Source: Gammaproteobacteria bacterium | Lineage (GTDB): Bacteria > Pseudomonadota > Gammaproteobacteria > Pseudomonadales > Pseudohongiellaceae | Assembly (NCBI GenBank): GCA_041395725.1 | Contig: JAWKZW010000001.1 | Coordinates: 992,001 to 1,056,000, forward strand | Reading direction: 5' to 3' | Length of the DNA stretch: 64,000 nt | In this document: one piece after another, positions 36,204 to 44,685 of the stretch | Position numbering within the stretch: the first letter of the stretch is position 1 | How the letters are laid out: each line of letters starts with the position of its first letter | Made by a program: the position numbers and the translations under genes | The notes under the pieces: model-generated | What the model was told of the DNA's origin: nothing | Databases searched by the model: none | Seen by the model: the letters and a program-made list of their open reading frames with translations, nothing else

Positions 36204-36232
36204 TCAGTCGCTACAAGGCAAGTTGCGACTGA
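36204..36232. promoter_or_regulatory. 8-bp inverted repeat upstream of quinone oxidoreductase
   Basis: TCAGTCGC (36204-36211) and GCGACTGA (36225-36232) pair perfectly around 13 bases and end 29 bases before the ATG. The position suits an operator. No regulator is encoded next to it. Confidence 0.35.
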
Positions 36233-36261
36233 CTTACTCACCCACAAGAAAGGACCCCGTT

Positions 36262-37236
36262 ATGCCCAAAGCCATCGTAGTCGAAAAAACCGGCGCACCC
36301 TCGGTAATGAAGTTCCAGGAGATCAGTCTTGGTAAACCTCGTAAAGGCGAGGTTACCGTGCAGGCCAAGGCCATTGGCGTTAATTTTATCGACATTTACC
36401 AGCGCACCGGCCTCTATCCGGCAACGCTGCCTTTTACTCCCGGCGGAGAAATGTGTGGGGAAGTCACCGCACTGGGCCCTGGCGTCAAAGGGCTGAAAGT
36501 AGGCGACCGGGTCGCAACAGGCACTGCCGGAATCGGCTGCTATGCGGAAGCAGCCAATATTGATGCGGGGAAGCTGATAAAGGTTCCAGCGGAAATTTCT
36601 GATGATGAGGCAGCGGCAATGATGCTGAAAGGTCTGACCGCACAGTATCTGATTCGCCAGACCTACCGGGTCAAGAAAGGTGACACCATTCTCGTCCACG
36701 CCGCCGCCGGCGGGGTGGGCCTTATCCTGTGTCAATGGGCAAAATCCCTGGGGGCCACAGTCATCGGCACGGTGGGCTCAGCGGCCAAAGCCAGGCTGGC
36801 GAAGGCCCACGGTTGTGACTTCCCGATCAATTACAATCAGCAGGATTTTGTCAAACGGGTAAAAACCATCACCAAGGGCAAGGGTGTCCCCGTCGTGTAT
36901 GACTCAATCGGTGCAGCCACTTTCCCGGCGTCCCTCGACTGTCTGCAGAAGTGCGGCCTGTTCGTTACCTACGGCAATGCCAGTGGCCCGGTTCCGGCCT
37001 TCCCTCCGGCCCTGCTGGCCCAGAAAGGCTCACTGTTCATGACCAGGCCCACGCTGTTCAATTACGCCAGCACCCCGGAGGAGTTACGCAAGATGGCCAA
37101 CGACCTGATTCGCGTCGTCAAATCCGGTGCCGTGAAGATCGAGGTGAATCATCGCTATGCGTTAAAGGATGCCGCCAAGGCCCACCGGGATCTGGCCGCA
37201 CGCAACACTACCGGCTCGATCGTACTGGTGCCTTAG
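36262..37236 (+). CDS. NADPH:quinone oxidoreductase (zinc-independent MDR family)
   Basis: ATG 36262 with AAGGA upstream gives 324 residues. The GroES-like domain (NFIDIYQRTGLYPATLPFTP ... GEVTALGPGVKGLKVGDRVA) and the nucleotide-binding Rossmann motif (VHAAAGGVGLILCQWAKSLG) identify the quinone oxidoreductase group. No zinc-ligand cysteines are present. It reduces quinones with NADPH in the cytoplasm. The next gene starts 3 bases after the stop. Confidence 0.9.
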   Translation: MPKAIVVEKTGAPSVMKFQEISLGKPRKGEVTVQAKAIGVNFIDIYQRTGLYPATLPFTPGGEMCGEVTALGPGVKGLKVGDRVATGTAGIGCYAEAANIDAGKLIKVPAEISDDEAAAMMLKGLTAQYLIRQTYRVKKGDTILVHAAAGGVGLILCQWAKSLGATVIGTVGSAAKARLAKAHGCDFPINYNQQDFVKRVKTITKGKGVPVVYDSIGAATFPASLDCLQKCGLFVTYGNASGPVPAFPPALLAQKGSLFMTRPTLFNYASTPEELRKMANDLIRVVKSGAVKIEVNHRYALKDAAKAHRDLAARNTTGSIVLVP

Positions 37237-37239
37237 ACC

Positions 37240-37674
37240 ATGACTGCCGCCACGATCTTCTCACTCTGCAATCTCGCGGTACTGCCCGGCTGGGCATTGC
37301 TGATTTTCCTGCCACGCTGGAAATGGACCCTGGGATTGATAAGTGCCGGCCTCATCCCTTTTCTCCTCGGGCTGGTCTACGCCGGTATTATCGCCACCCA
37401 GGGCTTCGGGGGAGAAGAAGGAGGCGGTTTTGGTTCACTCGAGGCAGTCACCCTATTATTCAGTAATCCTTATGCCCTGACGGCCGGCTGGATTCATTAC
37501 CTGGCTTTCGACCTGTTTGTCGGCAGCTGGGAAGTCCATGACTCCCGGCAGCAGGGCATTCCCCATTGGATGGTCGTCCCCTGCCTGTTGCTGACCTTCA
37601 TGCTCGGGCCAGCCGGACTGGCGTTGTACCTGGCGATTCGCACCGTCAGACTGCGTGAACCGGTCTATCGCTGA
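37240..37674 (+). CDS. ABA4-like (DUF4281) membrane protein
   Basis: The 144-residue protein has four transmembrane helices with WTLGLISAGLIPFLLGLVYA and the conserved ALTAGWIHYLAFDLFVGSWE and FMLGPAGLALYL. This matches the ABA4-like family, named for a plant protein needed for neoxanthin synthesis. Its bacterial role is unknown. It starts 3 bases after the oxidoreductase stop and is surely co-transcribed with it. Confidence 0.8.
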   Translation: MTAATIFSLCNLAVLPGWALLIFLPRWKWTLGLISAGLIPFLLGLVYAGIIATQGFGGEEGGGFGSLEAVTLLFSNPYALTAGWIHYLAFDLFVGSWEVHDSRQQGIPHWMVVPCLLLTFMLGPAGLALYLAIRTVRLREPVYR

Positions 37675-37734
37675 AAATCGCGGGGCTGTCGCAGGGGGCC
37701 TGTTATTACCAAAGGCCCTCTGATTACCCGGCTC

Positions 37735-38052
37735 TCAGTTGTTCAGTTCTATTCTTTTGGACTTCGAGACGGGAATTGCAGCCTCAGCTTCTGGAGGTGC
37801 CGTGAGTTCGCTGACGGCACCAATCTCGGCAGTAGCGGCACGGTCCAGGGGGCTTTTCTTTGCGGCGGCGAGATCCTGTTGCGTGTACTGGCAAACCGAT
37901 GGCCCATCTTTGGGGTTCTGGACCAGTCCGTCTTCATCTTCGTCGTTCATGATTTCGTAGAAGCTGCATTTACGCAAGGGCTCGGCATTGCTGGCCGTAA
38001 AGCCGACCGTACTCAGAATGCCTGCCATGCAGAGCAAAAGAAATTTATTCAC
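37735..38052 (-). CDS. Small secreted EF-hand-like/DEDEDG protein
   Basis: The GTG start at 38052 has GGAG 7 bases upstream. The 105-residue product has a signal peptide (FLLLCMAGILSTVGFTASNA) and a mature part with two cysteines (CSFY, CQYTQQ) flanking the acidic NDEDEDGLVQNPKDG, which resembles a calcium-binding loop but is not a canonical EF-hand. The rest is a low-complexity Ala/Glu/Pro tail. I do not recognise the family. Confidence 0.6.
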   Translation of the reverse strand: MNKFLLLCMAGILSTVGFTASNAEPLRKCSFYEIMNDEDEDGLVQNPKDGPSVCQYTQQDLAAAKKSPLDRAATAEIGAVSELTAPPEAEAAIPVSKSKRIELNN

Positions 38053-38650
38053 ATCGATTCTCCAGTAAAAATTCCATTGCTTGAATCCTAGCACTGGGGT
38101 TGTCTGCGTTGTTGAATCACGTCTCAATCTGGGCATTTCGCCCTGCGGGCGTGATTAGTAGATTAGTGGTGCCTTTGGAACGGGTACAGATTGAGGGAGC
38201 GACGCAGAGTGGCTTCGAGCGGCGTGGTCGGCAGGGAGTTCTGTGTGCTGCGGACCGCGCCCGTCCCGGGTCCCTTCACTCTGAAAAATGCCCTGAAGGG
38301 CGGTCATTTTTCGCCGTTCAGCGCTGGTCCTTGATTGCAGCACACAGAACTCCCTGCCGACCACGCCTTGACATTAAGTGGCACTCATTATTCAGCGACC
38401 TCGACGAAGACCTAACTGATTGGAAATAGCAAAATACACAACCGCATTAGCAGAGTTAAGAGAGAGCTGTTGCACCCTTTCATTGATATACCGAGGTTGA
38501 AATCTCGCACTGAGCACCAGCCCGGGGTGGTGCGGCATCAAAAAAGAACCTCAACAAAGACTATTACAAACCCCAGATTACCCCATGTGCAATCAGCCAG
38601 GCTTTTGGGCATAATCCGATTCAATCAACAACCTGAAAAAGGGTTTGTCC
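38053..38650. other. 598-base intergenic region
   Basis: No gene is supported here. It contains the long 30-bp inverted repeat at 38221-38366. The promoter and leader of the linalool-dehydratase-like gene lie in the right half. Confidence 0.45.
38221..38366. mobile_element. Perfect 30-bp inverted repeat flanking 86 bases (MITE-like or RNA element)
   Basis: The 30 bases at 38221-38250 (GCGTGGTCGG... to ...GTGTGCTGC) are the exact reverse complement of 38337-38366. Inside lie GGACC/GGTCC and GAAAAATG (38282-38289)/CATTTTTC (38305-38312) pairings, so the whole 146 bases could fold as one compound hairpin. No coding function is seen. A small non-autonomous mobile element or structured RNA is possible. 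Confidence 0.5.
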
Positions 38651-40504
38651 ATGTCGGGTTCTACTTTCAACTCAAGGCGCAAGTTCCTCAAAACTGCTGC
38701 TGTCGCCGGCGGTGCCGCAGGCCTGGGAGCCTGTACCGGCTCACCCTCATCGGGCGTCGCCAGTTATGGAGCCGCCACGAGCTTCTATCCCCGACACAAC
38801 GAACGCACCAAAGGCTGGATGCGCTTCATGTGGCAGAAAGCGACGACACCAGACGACTGGGCTTACAGCGAAGACATTGAACGCCCCTGGGGCATCAATT
38901 TACCCCGCGGTGACATTGACTGGAGCGATGATGGCAAGGGACCCCATCCCTGGTGGGACCAGTACTCCGGCGCACCGATGCTGAGCTATCCCCGCTTTGA
39001 CCTGACGGATTCCAGTTACGTGGTCATGATGATGGCCGACCAGACTCCGGCCTGGCGCGAAGCCTATACCCGCATCCTGGATGAGCTGGCGACCCGGCAC
39101 ACCGCTTATTGGGCAGCAATAGACTGGAACACCTTTATCGGACCCAGCCCGGACCGGCAGATCTATGGCCCGGCCAACGCCACGGGTTACCCGTTGTGGC
39201 CGGAGCGCGTGCGAGGAAACTACGACGCACCCGGCTGGACTGCCAATGGTGTTGAGCCCTGGGGGTTGCAACCGGACCCAATCGGTGCGGACGGCAACCT
39301 CTTCTTTCGCGGCTGGCTGAATCTGCTGCTGACCACCTACAAGTACGTGTCCGGGGATGACAAATGGGAGCGACCCTGGCAGATAGCCGGTTACGAGAAC
39401 GAACATTTTGAATGGACCCAGCCGCGGATCGTTGAACATCTTCGCAATCAGTACCTGGCACACCCGGAAGGTCCACACTGTGAGAACACCAAGATATGGC
39501 CTTTCTGTAATTCCGCTGCCGGACTGGGCATTTATCTCTCGGACCAGCTGGGAGTGACAAACGCCCACGGCGTTTTTGAAAACTGGATTGAGTTCATGAA
39601 GGACAATTACATGAGCATCAACGATCAGAATCAGATCGAATGGATGACCATGTATTACGATCCTCTGGCGGAATTCAAAGTGAATCTGCCGGGCACAGCT
39701 GCAGCGGGAATTGGCACGGCTTTTTACCTGATGCCGCAATCACCCGAAATAGCGACTCGGATTTATGAAGCCACAGCCATAGCCAGCGGCTGGCATGATC
39801 CCGCCCGTGAAATTCGCCCCAACCCACGCGGCCAGACCCTGGCCAGGGCCCTGGGCGATCACACCGCCGCCGAGCGTCTTCAGGCAGCCGCCGAACGCTA
39901 TGCAGAGCCCAGGTTTTTTGGCCAGAACAACAGCAGTTTCGGCTGGTGGTTCAATAACGGCGAGCCGTGGCCTCGTGGCCAGGGCAGCGCCCAGCAGATG
40001 ATGAATGAAGTGGCCGAAGGCAACTGGATCGATGCATTTAAAATGAAGCACCCGGACCGGTTTGTCGCCCCTACCCTGGAAGGCGTCGACTATCCCGGCC
40101 TCGGTGCCGACACCGCATGGAACGACAAGGAGAACGGCGTACTGCATATCGGTACCTATGCGGCGGATCGCAGCCGTAACGGCCAGGCGACCGAGTGGCG
40201 TGTCACCAACCTGCCCAATGCCGGCGAGGCAGTAGTCATCCGCGACGGGACAACCATGAGCAACGTCCAGGTCATCGATCAGAATACCCTTCTCGTGCCC
40301 ACCGTTATCGGGGACCATCGGTACGAGATTTTTACTGGCTACTACGGCCAGGAAGTGGTCGCTGCCAGACCTGATCCTGCAGCTGTCGCCGGCGCCTCCA
40401 CCATGACAGCTACCCGACGCAGCGCTGAACAGAATTTCAAGGCAGCCGAGTCAGTCATGGCCAGTGGCGCTGCAGGCTGCCCCTGTTGCGCGGGGATTGT
40501 CTGA
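38651..40504 (+). CDS. Tat-exported linalool dehydratase/isomerase-like protein
   Basis: The 617-residue protein starts with a twin-arginine signal (NSRRKFLKTAAVAGGAAGLG) ending in a lipobox-like GLGAC. The core is probably an (alpha/alpha)6 barrel like linalool dehydratase/isomerase: YNALF-like helices, then FEWTQPRIVEHL and HCENTKIWPFCNSAAGLGI. Cysteines C277 and C286 are 9 apart, as are the catalytic Cys171 and Cys180 I recall for the Castellaniella enzyme. That match is from memory of the family. The tail ends GCPCCAGIV, with three cysteines close together. The real substrate is unknown. Confidence 0.6.
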   Translation: MSGSTFNSRRKFLKTAAVAGGAAGLGACTGSPSSGVASYGAATSFYPRHNERTKGWMRFMWQKATTPDDWAYSEDIERPWGINLPRGDIDWSDDGKGPHPWWDQYSGAPMLSYPRFDLTDSSYVVMMMADQTPAWREAYTRILDELATRHTAYWAAIDWNTFIGPSPDRQIYGPANATGYPLWPERVRGNYDAPGWTANGVEPWGLQPDPIGADGNLFFRGWLNLLLTTYKYVSGDDKWERPWQIAGYENEHFEWTQPRIVEHLRNQYLAHPEGPHCENTKIWPFCNSAAGLGIYLSDQLGVTNAHGVFENWIEFMKDNYMSINDQNQIEWMTMYYDPLAEFKVNLPGTAAAGIGTAFYLMPQSPEIATRIYEATAIASGWHDPAREIRPNPRGQTLARALGDHTAAERLQAAAERYAEPRFFGQNNSSFGWWFNNGEPWPRGQGSAQQMMNEVAEGNWIDAFKMKHPDRFVAPTLEGVDYPGLGADTAWNDKENGVLHIGTYAADRSRNGQATEWRVTNLPNAGEAVVIRDGTTMSNVQVIDQNTLLVPTVIGDHRYEIFTGYYGQEVVAARPDPAAVAGASTMTATRRSAEQNFKAAESVMASGAAGCPCCAGIV

Positions 40505-40742
40505 GTCTGAGCCCCCACTAAAAGACTATTGATAAGCGTTAGAAGCACAGCCAAGGTGAGGTATCACTGCTGGGAAAGCAGAGTTTCTCACGCCTGAATG
40601 CGCATGTTGAGCCTGCTTGCAACTCAGTATTAGTAATTGCAATATATTTGGAACAGCCTGCCTGGTGCAATATACAACCTGGCATTCCAGTAATACTTAG
40701 AAAATCAAACAGCTCAAAAACTACAGAACCAAAGGCAAAGCC

Positions 40743-41063
40743 ATGATCAGAAAAATAGTAGAAACAGCGTTACTATCGCTCCTGCTCCTGTTCCCCGGGT
40801 TTATCCACGCTGATTCCCCCAGGGCACTGAAGGCAGATGAAAGTCTTGTCGTGCTGGATGTGGAAAATATGACCTGAGCAGGCTGTCTTGTTGCCGTGCG
40901 CAACTCACTGAGAGCTCTGGAAGGTATCCGACAGGTCGAAGTGGACCTGGACGAGAAGCAGGCAGCCGTTATTTATGAAACCGCCAAGGTTAAAACTTCA
41001 TCAATGATCGAAGCAACAACAAATATCGGCTTTCCGTCATCCATCAATTCCCCTGATCAGTAG
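40743..41063 (+). CDS. merP: MerP-like periplasmic metal-binding protein, probable selenoprotein (UGA codon 45)
   Basis: The 106-residue frame runs from ATG 40743 to TAG 41061-41063 with a single in-frame TGA at 40875-40877. A signal peptide (VETALLSLLLLFPGFIHA) precedes a heavy-metal-associated domain. Mercury-binding MerP has NMTCAAC at this point; here it reads NMT-UGA-AGC, so UGA replaces the first metal-binding cysteine and the second (C48) remains. The rest (VAVRNSLRALEGIRQVEVDL, NIGFPSS) is typical MerP with no loss of frame. A SECIS-like hairpin follows the UGA. The product probably hands Hg(II) to MerT, 42 bases downstream. A plain pseudogene or sequencing error is less likely but not excluded. 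Confidence 0.75.
40878..40904 (+). promoter_or_regulatory. Candidate bacterial SECIS element in merP
   Basis: Twelve bases after the UGA, GTTGC (40890-40894) pairs with GCAAC (40900-40904) around the loop CGTGC, which carries the GU expected at a bSECIS apex. Spacing and the GTTGC stem resemble the fdhF element of E. coli. The stem is short, so folding and SelB binding need confirmation. Confidence 0.55.
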
Positions 41064-41105
41064 CGGTCCGAGAGGGTCGTCAGGGTCTTAGAAGCAGGTT
41101 GCAAC

Positions 41106-41480
41106 GTGTCCGATTTTTCCCCAGCGCATGACATCACAGTCCGTACTTACCGGTACTCCGCTGCAGGCGTATTGGCCTCTCTTTCAGCGAGCCTCTGCTG
41201 TCTCGGCCCTTTCGCACTGATGGCGACCGGCATCAGTGGCGCCTGGATGAGTCATTTGATGAAAGTGGAACGTTACCAGCCGCTACTCATACTGCTAAGC
41301 GTGTCTTTTTTTGCCCTGGCTGGCTGGCAACTGTTCGGCCCGTCCCGGGGGAATCGCCCGGTAGCGAGTTGTCCGGTCTCGAGCAGGAAGCACCACCAAC
41401 GTCTTATTTTCGGCTTATCCGGGTGCCTGGCGCTTGTCTTACTGACCAGTGAATTCTGGATTGTGCGGCTGGCCGGATAA
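41106..41480 (+). CDS. merT: MerT-like mercuric ion transporter
   Basis: The GTG start at 41106 gives 124 residues. The first helix carries the vicinal cysteines of MerT (SLCCLGPFALMATGISGAWM), followed by two more hydrophobic helices. The usual second cysteine pair in the cytoplasmic loop is reduced to one (VASCPVSSRKHHQR). MerT moves Hg(II) from MerP across the inner membrane. It lies directly downstream of merP. No MerR or MerA was found in the window, so the system is either minimal or serves another metal. Confidence 0.8.
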   Translation: MSDFSPAHDITVRTYRYSAAGVLASLSASLCCLGPFALMATGISGAWMSHLMKVERYQPLLILLSVSFFALAGWQLFGPSRGNRPVASCPVSSRKHHQRLIFGLSGCLALVLLTSEFWIVRLAG

Positions 41481-41552
41481 ACTGTCGCAGGAAGACCACC
41501 CACTGACCGTCACTCAATTACTCATGCTCGTCTAACCGGAAGCCGGATATCC

Positions 41553-42395
41553 ATGTCAGCTGCAGTCATTTCCGCTGTACTTCTAGCCGCGCTGTTACAC
41601 GCAATCTGGAATGCCATGATCAAAGTGAGCGGCGATCGCCTGGTGATTATGGCGGTTACCGCCTTCGCCACCGCTCTGCTGGCGCTGCCCTTCGTATTGC
41701 TTTTGCCGGCGCCGGCACCGGCCAGCTGGCCGTTGCTGTTCTTATCCATGTGCATCCATACCACCTACATGTCGCTACTGGTGCGTGCCTACGGGCACGG
41801 TGAGTTTGTGCAGATCTACCCGCTGGCCCGAGGGTCGGCCCCGTTGTTGACCGCCCTGCTTGGCTTTCTGCTGCTGCAGGAAACACTGTCTCCCAACGAG
41901 TTGGCCGGTATGCTGTTGATCGTACTCAGCATTCTGGGCTTCGCGGGCGAACGCATCGGCGGCATACGTCAACTCAACGGCAGTGCACTGACCTATTCCC
42001 TGCTGACGGGACTGTGCATTTCAGCTTACTCCCTGGTCGACGGGCAGGGTGCCCGGCTGGCGGCCAACAGCCACGCGTATACCGCGTGGATGTTTTTATT
42101 GCACGGCGCGCTGTTCCCCCTGTTAGCCATGAGCCGGCGGCAGGGCGAATTTTTCAGCAGTGCCCGCAAGGTCTGGAAACCCGGGCTGGCGGTAGCGATC
42201 ATTTCGGCGCTGGCTTATTGGATTGTCATCTGGGCATTCAGCCAGGAGCGCATCGCACCCGTCGCCGTGCTGCGGGAAACCAGTGTTGCGTTCGCGGCAC
42301 TGATCTCTGCGCTGCTGATCAAAGAGAGACTGACTCCGGTCCGTGGGCTGCTGATCCTGTTGATTATTGCTGGTATAGTCCTACTGAGCAGTTGA
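41553..42395 (+). CDS. EamA/DMT-family permease
   Basis: The 280-residue protein has ten hydrophobic helices in two EamA halves: LLAALLHAIWNAMIKVSGDR with GFLLLQETLSPNELAGMLLI, and FAALISALLIKERLTPVRGL. This layout is standard for drug/metabolite exporters. The substrate is unknown. It is 72 bases after merT and may be a separate unit. Confidence 0.85.
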   Translation: MSAAVISAVLLAALLHAIWNAMIKVSGDRLVIMAVTAFATALLALPFVLLLPAPAPASWPLLFLSMCIHTTYMSLLVRAYGHGEFVQIYPLARGSAPLLTALLGFLLLQETLSPNELAGMLLIVLSILGFAGERIGGIRQLNGSALTYSLLTGLCISAYSLVDGQGARLAANSHAYTAWMFLLHGALFPLLAMSRRQGEFFSSARKVWKPGLAVAIISALAYWIVIWAFSQERIAPVAVLRETSVAFAALISALLIKERLTPVRGLLILLIIAGIVLLSS

Positions 42396-42511
42396 GGAGA
42401 CACTGATTAATTGCCGCAGGGCATGACGGTAACTGATCCGAATCTTCTTAGTCGGGCATGAAACGTAACAGGCATCTGGAGCCAGAGCGAAAGCTGGAGC
42501 GAGGTAAATCG

Positions 42512-42934
42512 ATGGAGAAAAATAAGATCAGGAACAGGGCCGTTATCGTTGTGGCATTGCTGGCCATCGCCTATGTGGCCCAGGTGGTCTATTTCGAAGC
42601 CCGGCTGGGCTACAACCAGCCGGAAAATCAATCAACCATTGTGGTCGCCACTTTCGACGAGGAGCAGAATCGTCACGAACGGGTCGTGCGGCTGGTGGAA
42701 ATTGACGGCAGTGCCTATGTGGCCGCCAATCACTGGCCAAGAGCCTGGTACCGGCAGGCTCTGGAAAATCCGCGCATCGAAGTAAAGATGGACAACGAGT
42801 TCGAGCCCTACATCGCTGTGCCGCTGGAAGGCGCCGAAGAGGAACGTATCCGGGCTGTATACACGGTGAATCTGGAGTTCAGATTCCGCACCGGGTTTCC
42901 ACCACGCTACTTCCTGCGCCTTGATCCGGCCTGA
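42512..42934 (+). CDS. Membrane-anchored DUF385/nitroreductase-like split-barrel protein
   Basis: ATG 42512 (GAGG 7 bases upstream) gives 140 residues; ATG 42458 is an alternative. One transmembrane helix (AVIVVALLAIAYVAQVVYFE) is followed by a small beta-barrel with VEIDGSAYVAANHWPRAWYR and LENPRIEVKMDNEFEPYIAV, resembling deazaflavin-dependent nitroreductase/DUF385 proteins. The match is by pattern, and cofactor use is not shown. Confidence 0.55.
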   Translation: MEKNKIRNRAVIVVALLAIAYVAQVVYFEARLGYNQPENQSTIVVATFDEEQNRHERVVRLVEIDGSAYVAANHWPRAWYRQALENPRIEVKMDNEFEPYIAVPLEGAEEERIRAVYTVNLEFRFRTGFPPRYFLRLDPA

Positions 42935-42980
42935 TCAGCGTTGCCGGGCTGTCCCGCTGGAGTATTGAGGTAATAATAAA

Positions 42981-43916
42981 ATGCCACTCGACCCCCAGGC
43001 ACAGGCTCTGCTGGACAAAGTTGAACAGTCCGGCATTCTCCCTTACGAGAGAATGACGCCGGAACTGGCCCGCAAGTTTTACCAGAAGGCCTGCGAAGCA
43101 GGTGGCGGTTCGCCCCCGGAAGTCTACTGCGTAGAGGACATGGCTATCCCGGGCCCAGCGGGCGATCTGAACTTGCGCTGCTATCGCGCCAGCACGGCAG
43201 GTAACCTGCCGGTATTGCTGTTCTTTCATGGCGGGGGGTTCACAATCGGTTCTTTGCAGAGCCATGACGCCGTGTGCCGCTATCTCTGCGCCGAAGCCCA
43301 GTGCCTGGTTCTGTCACTGGATTATCGTCTCGCCCCGGAACACAAATTCCCCGCGGCAGTGGAAGATGCCTGGGCGGCGACCTGCTGGCTTGCCGAGCAT
43401 GCGGTGCAGCTGGGCGCTGATCCGACCCGTATCGCGGTGGCGGGAGACAGCGCCGGCGGCAACCTGGCCGCGGTTACCTGCCTGATGGCAAGGGAAGCCG
43501 GCCAGCCTGGTATTTGTTATCAGGTTCTAATCTATCCCGGTACCGATATGACTGAGTCGTTAGCTTCGCACCGGGATTACGGTGAGGGCTATCTGCTGAC
43601 CAGCAGCCTGATCAGCTGGTTTCATCAGAACTACCTGCCTCAGGGCATCGACCTGAAAACCTGGCAGGGATCGCCTCTCCACGCCAGTGATCACCGTGAC
43701 CTTCCCCCGGCGCATGTCATCACCGCCGGCTTCGACCCGCTGCAGGACGAGGGGCGGGCCTACGCCGAAAAACTCAAAGCCGCCGGAGTCCCGGTCAGTT
43801 TCCATCACTACGAGGGTATGCTCCACGGCTTTGTTACCCAACCCGGTTATATGGAGCAGGCCCGAGCCGCACTGGCAGAGTGCGGACTGAAACTGAAGCA
43901 GGCTTTCAGCGACTGA
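42981..43916 (+). CDS. Alpha/beta hydrolase, hormone-sensitive lipase family
   Basis: The 311-residue protein has the oxyanion-hole motif LFFHGGGFTIGSL, the nucleophile elbow VAGDSAGGNLAAV, the acid GFDPLQDEG and the catalytic histidine MLHGF. It is a classic HSL-type carboxylesterase and lacks a signal peptide, so it is cytoplasmic. Substrates are usually short acyl esters. It converges with the double-cupin gene, with 6 bases between stops. Confidence 0.92.
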   Translation: MPLDPQAQALLDKVEQSGILPYERMTPELARKFYQKACEAGGGSPPEVYCVEDMAIPGPAGDLNLRCYRASTAGNLPVLLFFHGGGFTIGSLQSHDAVCRYLCAEAQCLVLSLDYRLAPEHKFPAAVEDAWAATCWLAEHAVQLGADPTRIAVAGDSAGGNLAAVTCLMAREAGQPGICYQVLIYPGTDMTESLASHRDYGEGYLLTSSLISWFHQNYLPQGIDLKTWQGSPLHASDHRDLPPAHVITAGFDPLQDEGRAYAEKLKAAGVPVSFHHYEGMLHGFVTQPGYMEQARAALAECGLKLKQAFSD

Positions 43917-43922
43917 TCCAGC

Positions 43923-44591
43923 TCACTGAGTCGGGAGGTGCCCGGTTTTTACCAGGATAAGGGCCCCTTCTGTTCGGGTATAAGGCTGATGCCGGCTTAG
44001 ATGGGGACTGCGAATCCAGCTGCCTGCCGGGTAGGCACCCTGTTCATCGTGAAAGACGCCTTCCAGGACAAAAATTTCTTCGCCTCCAAAATGAGTGTGG
44101 GCATTGAATTGGGTATCAGGCTGCCACTTCACCAGGGCTACATTCTCACTATGATGACTATGCAGAGGCATAACAGAGAGCCCTTCGACCAGTCCCGGAA
44201 ACCAGGGCTGGACGGTAGTGTCGATCGCTTTCTGTTCACAATCGTCGGTGCAGAACTGGTGTAACTTTACCAGGATAAGCGCACCGCCAGCTCCCACCCT
44301 GGGGCTATGGGCGGTGCCAATGGGATTGCGCAGGTAAAACCCCGCCGGGTAGTTCCCGTGTTCATCACCGAACTCGCCTTCCAGAACGTAAATCTCTTCA
44401 CCACCGTCATGTCGATGGGCGGGGAACTCACTGTCTGGCGCATAGCGAACCAGTGAAGTTGCCCTCGCCACCTCATCCCCGATTCGATCCAGCATCATGC
44501 GCCGCACCCCAGGCACCGGTGCATCGACCCAGTGGTAATCTGGTGGCCTGATGACCACCCGCTGGGTAAAGTCATGGTTGAATCTCAACAA
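43923..44591 (-). CDS. Double-cupin protein (ChrR-like)
   Basis: The 222-residue product has two cupin domains. Each has the metal motif: FPAHRHDGGEEIYVLEGEFG with NYPAGFYLRNPIGTAHSPRV in the first, and FNAHTHFGGEEIFVLEGVFH with AYPAGSWIRSPHLSRHQPYT in the second. The H-x-H ... E and distal H residues are kept in both, so two metal sites are likely. ChrR-type cupins sense singlet oxygen as anti-sigma factors, but the zinc-binding ASD domain is missing, so this is more likely a stand-alone enzyme or stress protein. Confidence 0.85.
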   Translation of the reverse strand: MLRFNHDFTQRVVIRPPDYHWVDAPVPGVRRMMLDRIGDEVARATSLVRYAPDSEFPAHRHDGGEEIYVLEGEFGDEHGNYPAGFYLRNPIGTAHSPRVGAGGALILVKLHQFCTDDCEQKAIDTTVQPWFPGLVEGLSVMPLHSHHSENVALVKWQPDTQFNAHTHFGGEEIFVLEGVFHDEQGAYPAGSWIRSPHLSRHQPYTRTEGALILVKTGHLPTQ

Positions 44592-44685
44592 GCTGGGCTC
44601 CGATGGCGTGAAACGTGCTTTCCTGGATGACCGAGCACCACAGGGTGTTGCTTCCTGTTCTTGAATAGAAGGATACTGAAGTTAA

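Noticed and set aside
38100..38429. Coding frames over the 30-bp inverted repeat
   Set aside because: They follow the repeat on both strands, as expected for a hairpin, and lack starts with ribosome-binding sites.
40743..40877. merP as a truncated pseudogene ending at the UGA
   Set aside because: The frame continues as normal MerP for 61 residues after the UGA, the codon replaces exactly the metal-binding Cys, and a SECIS-like hairpin follows.
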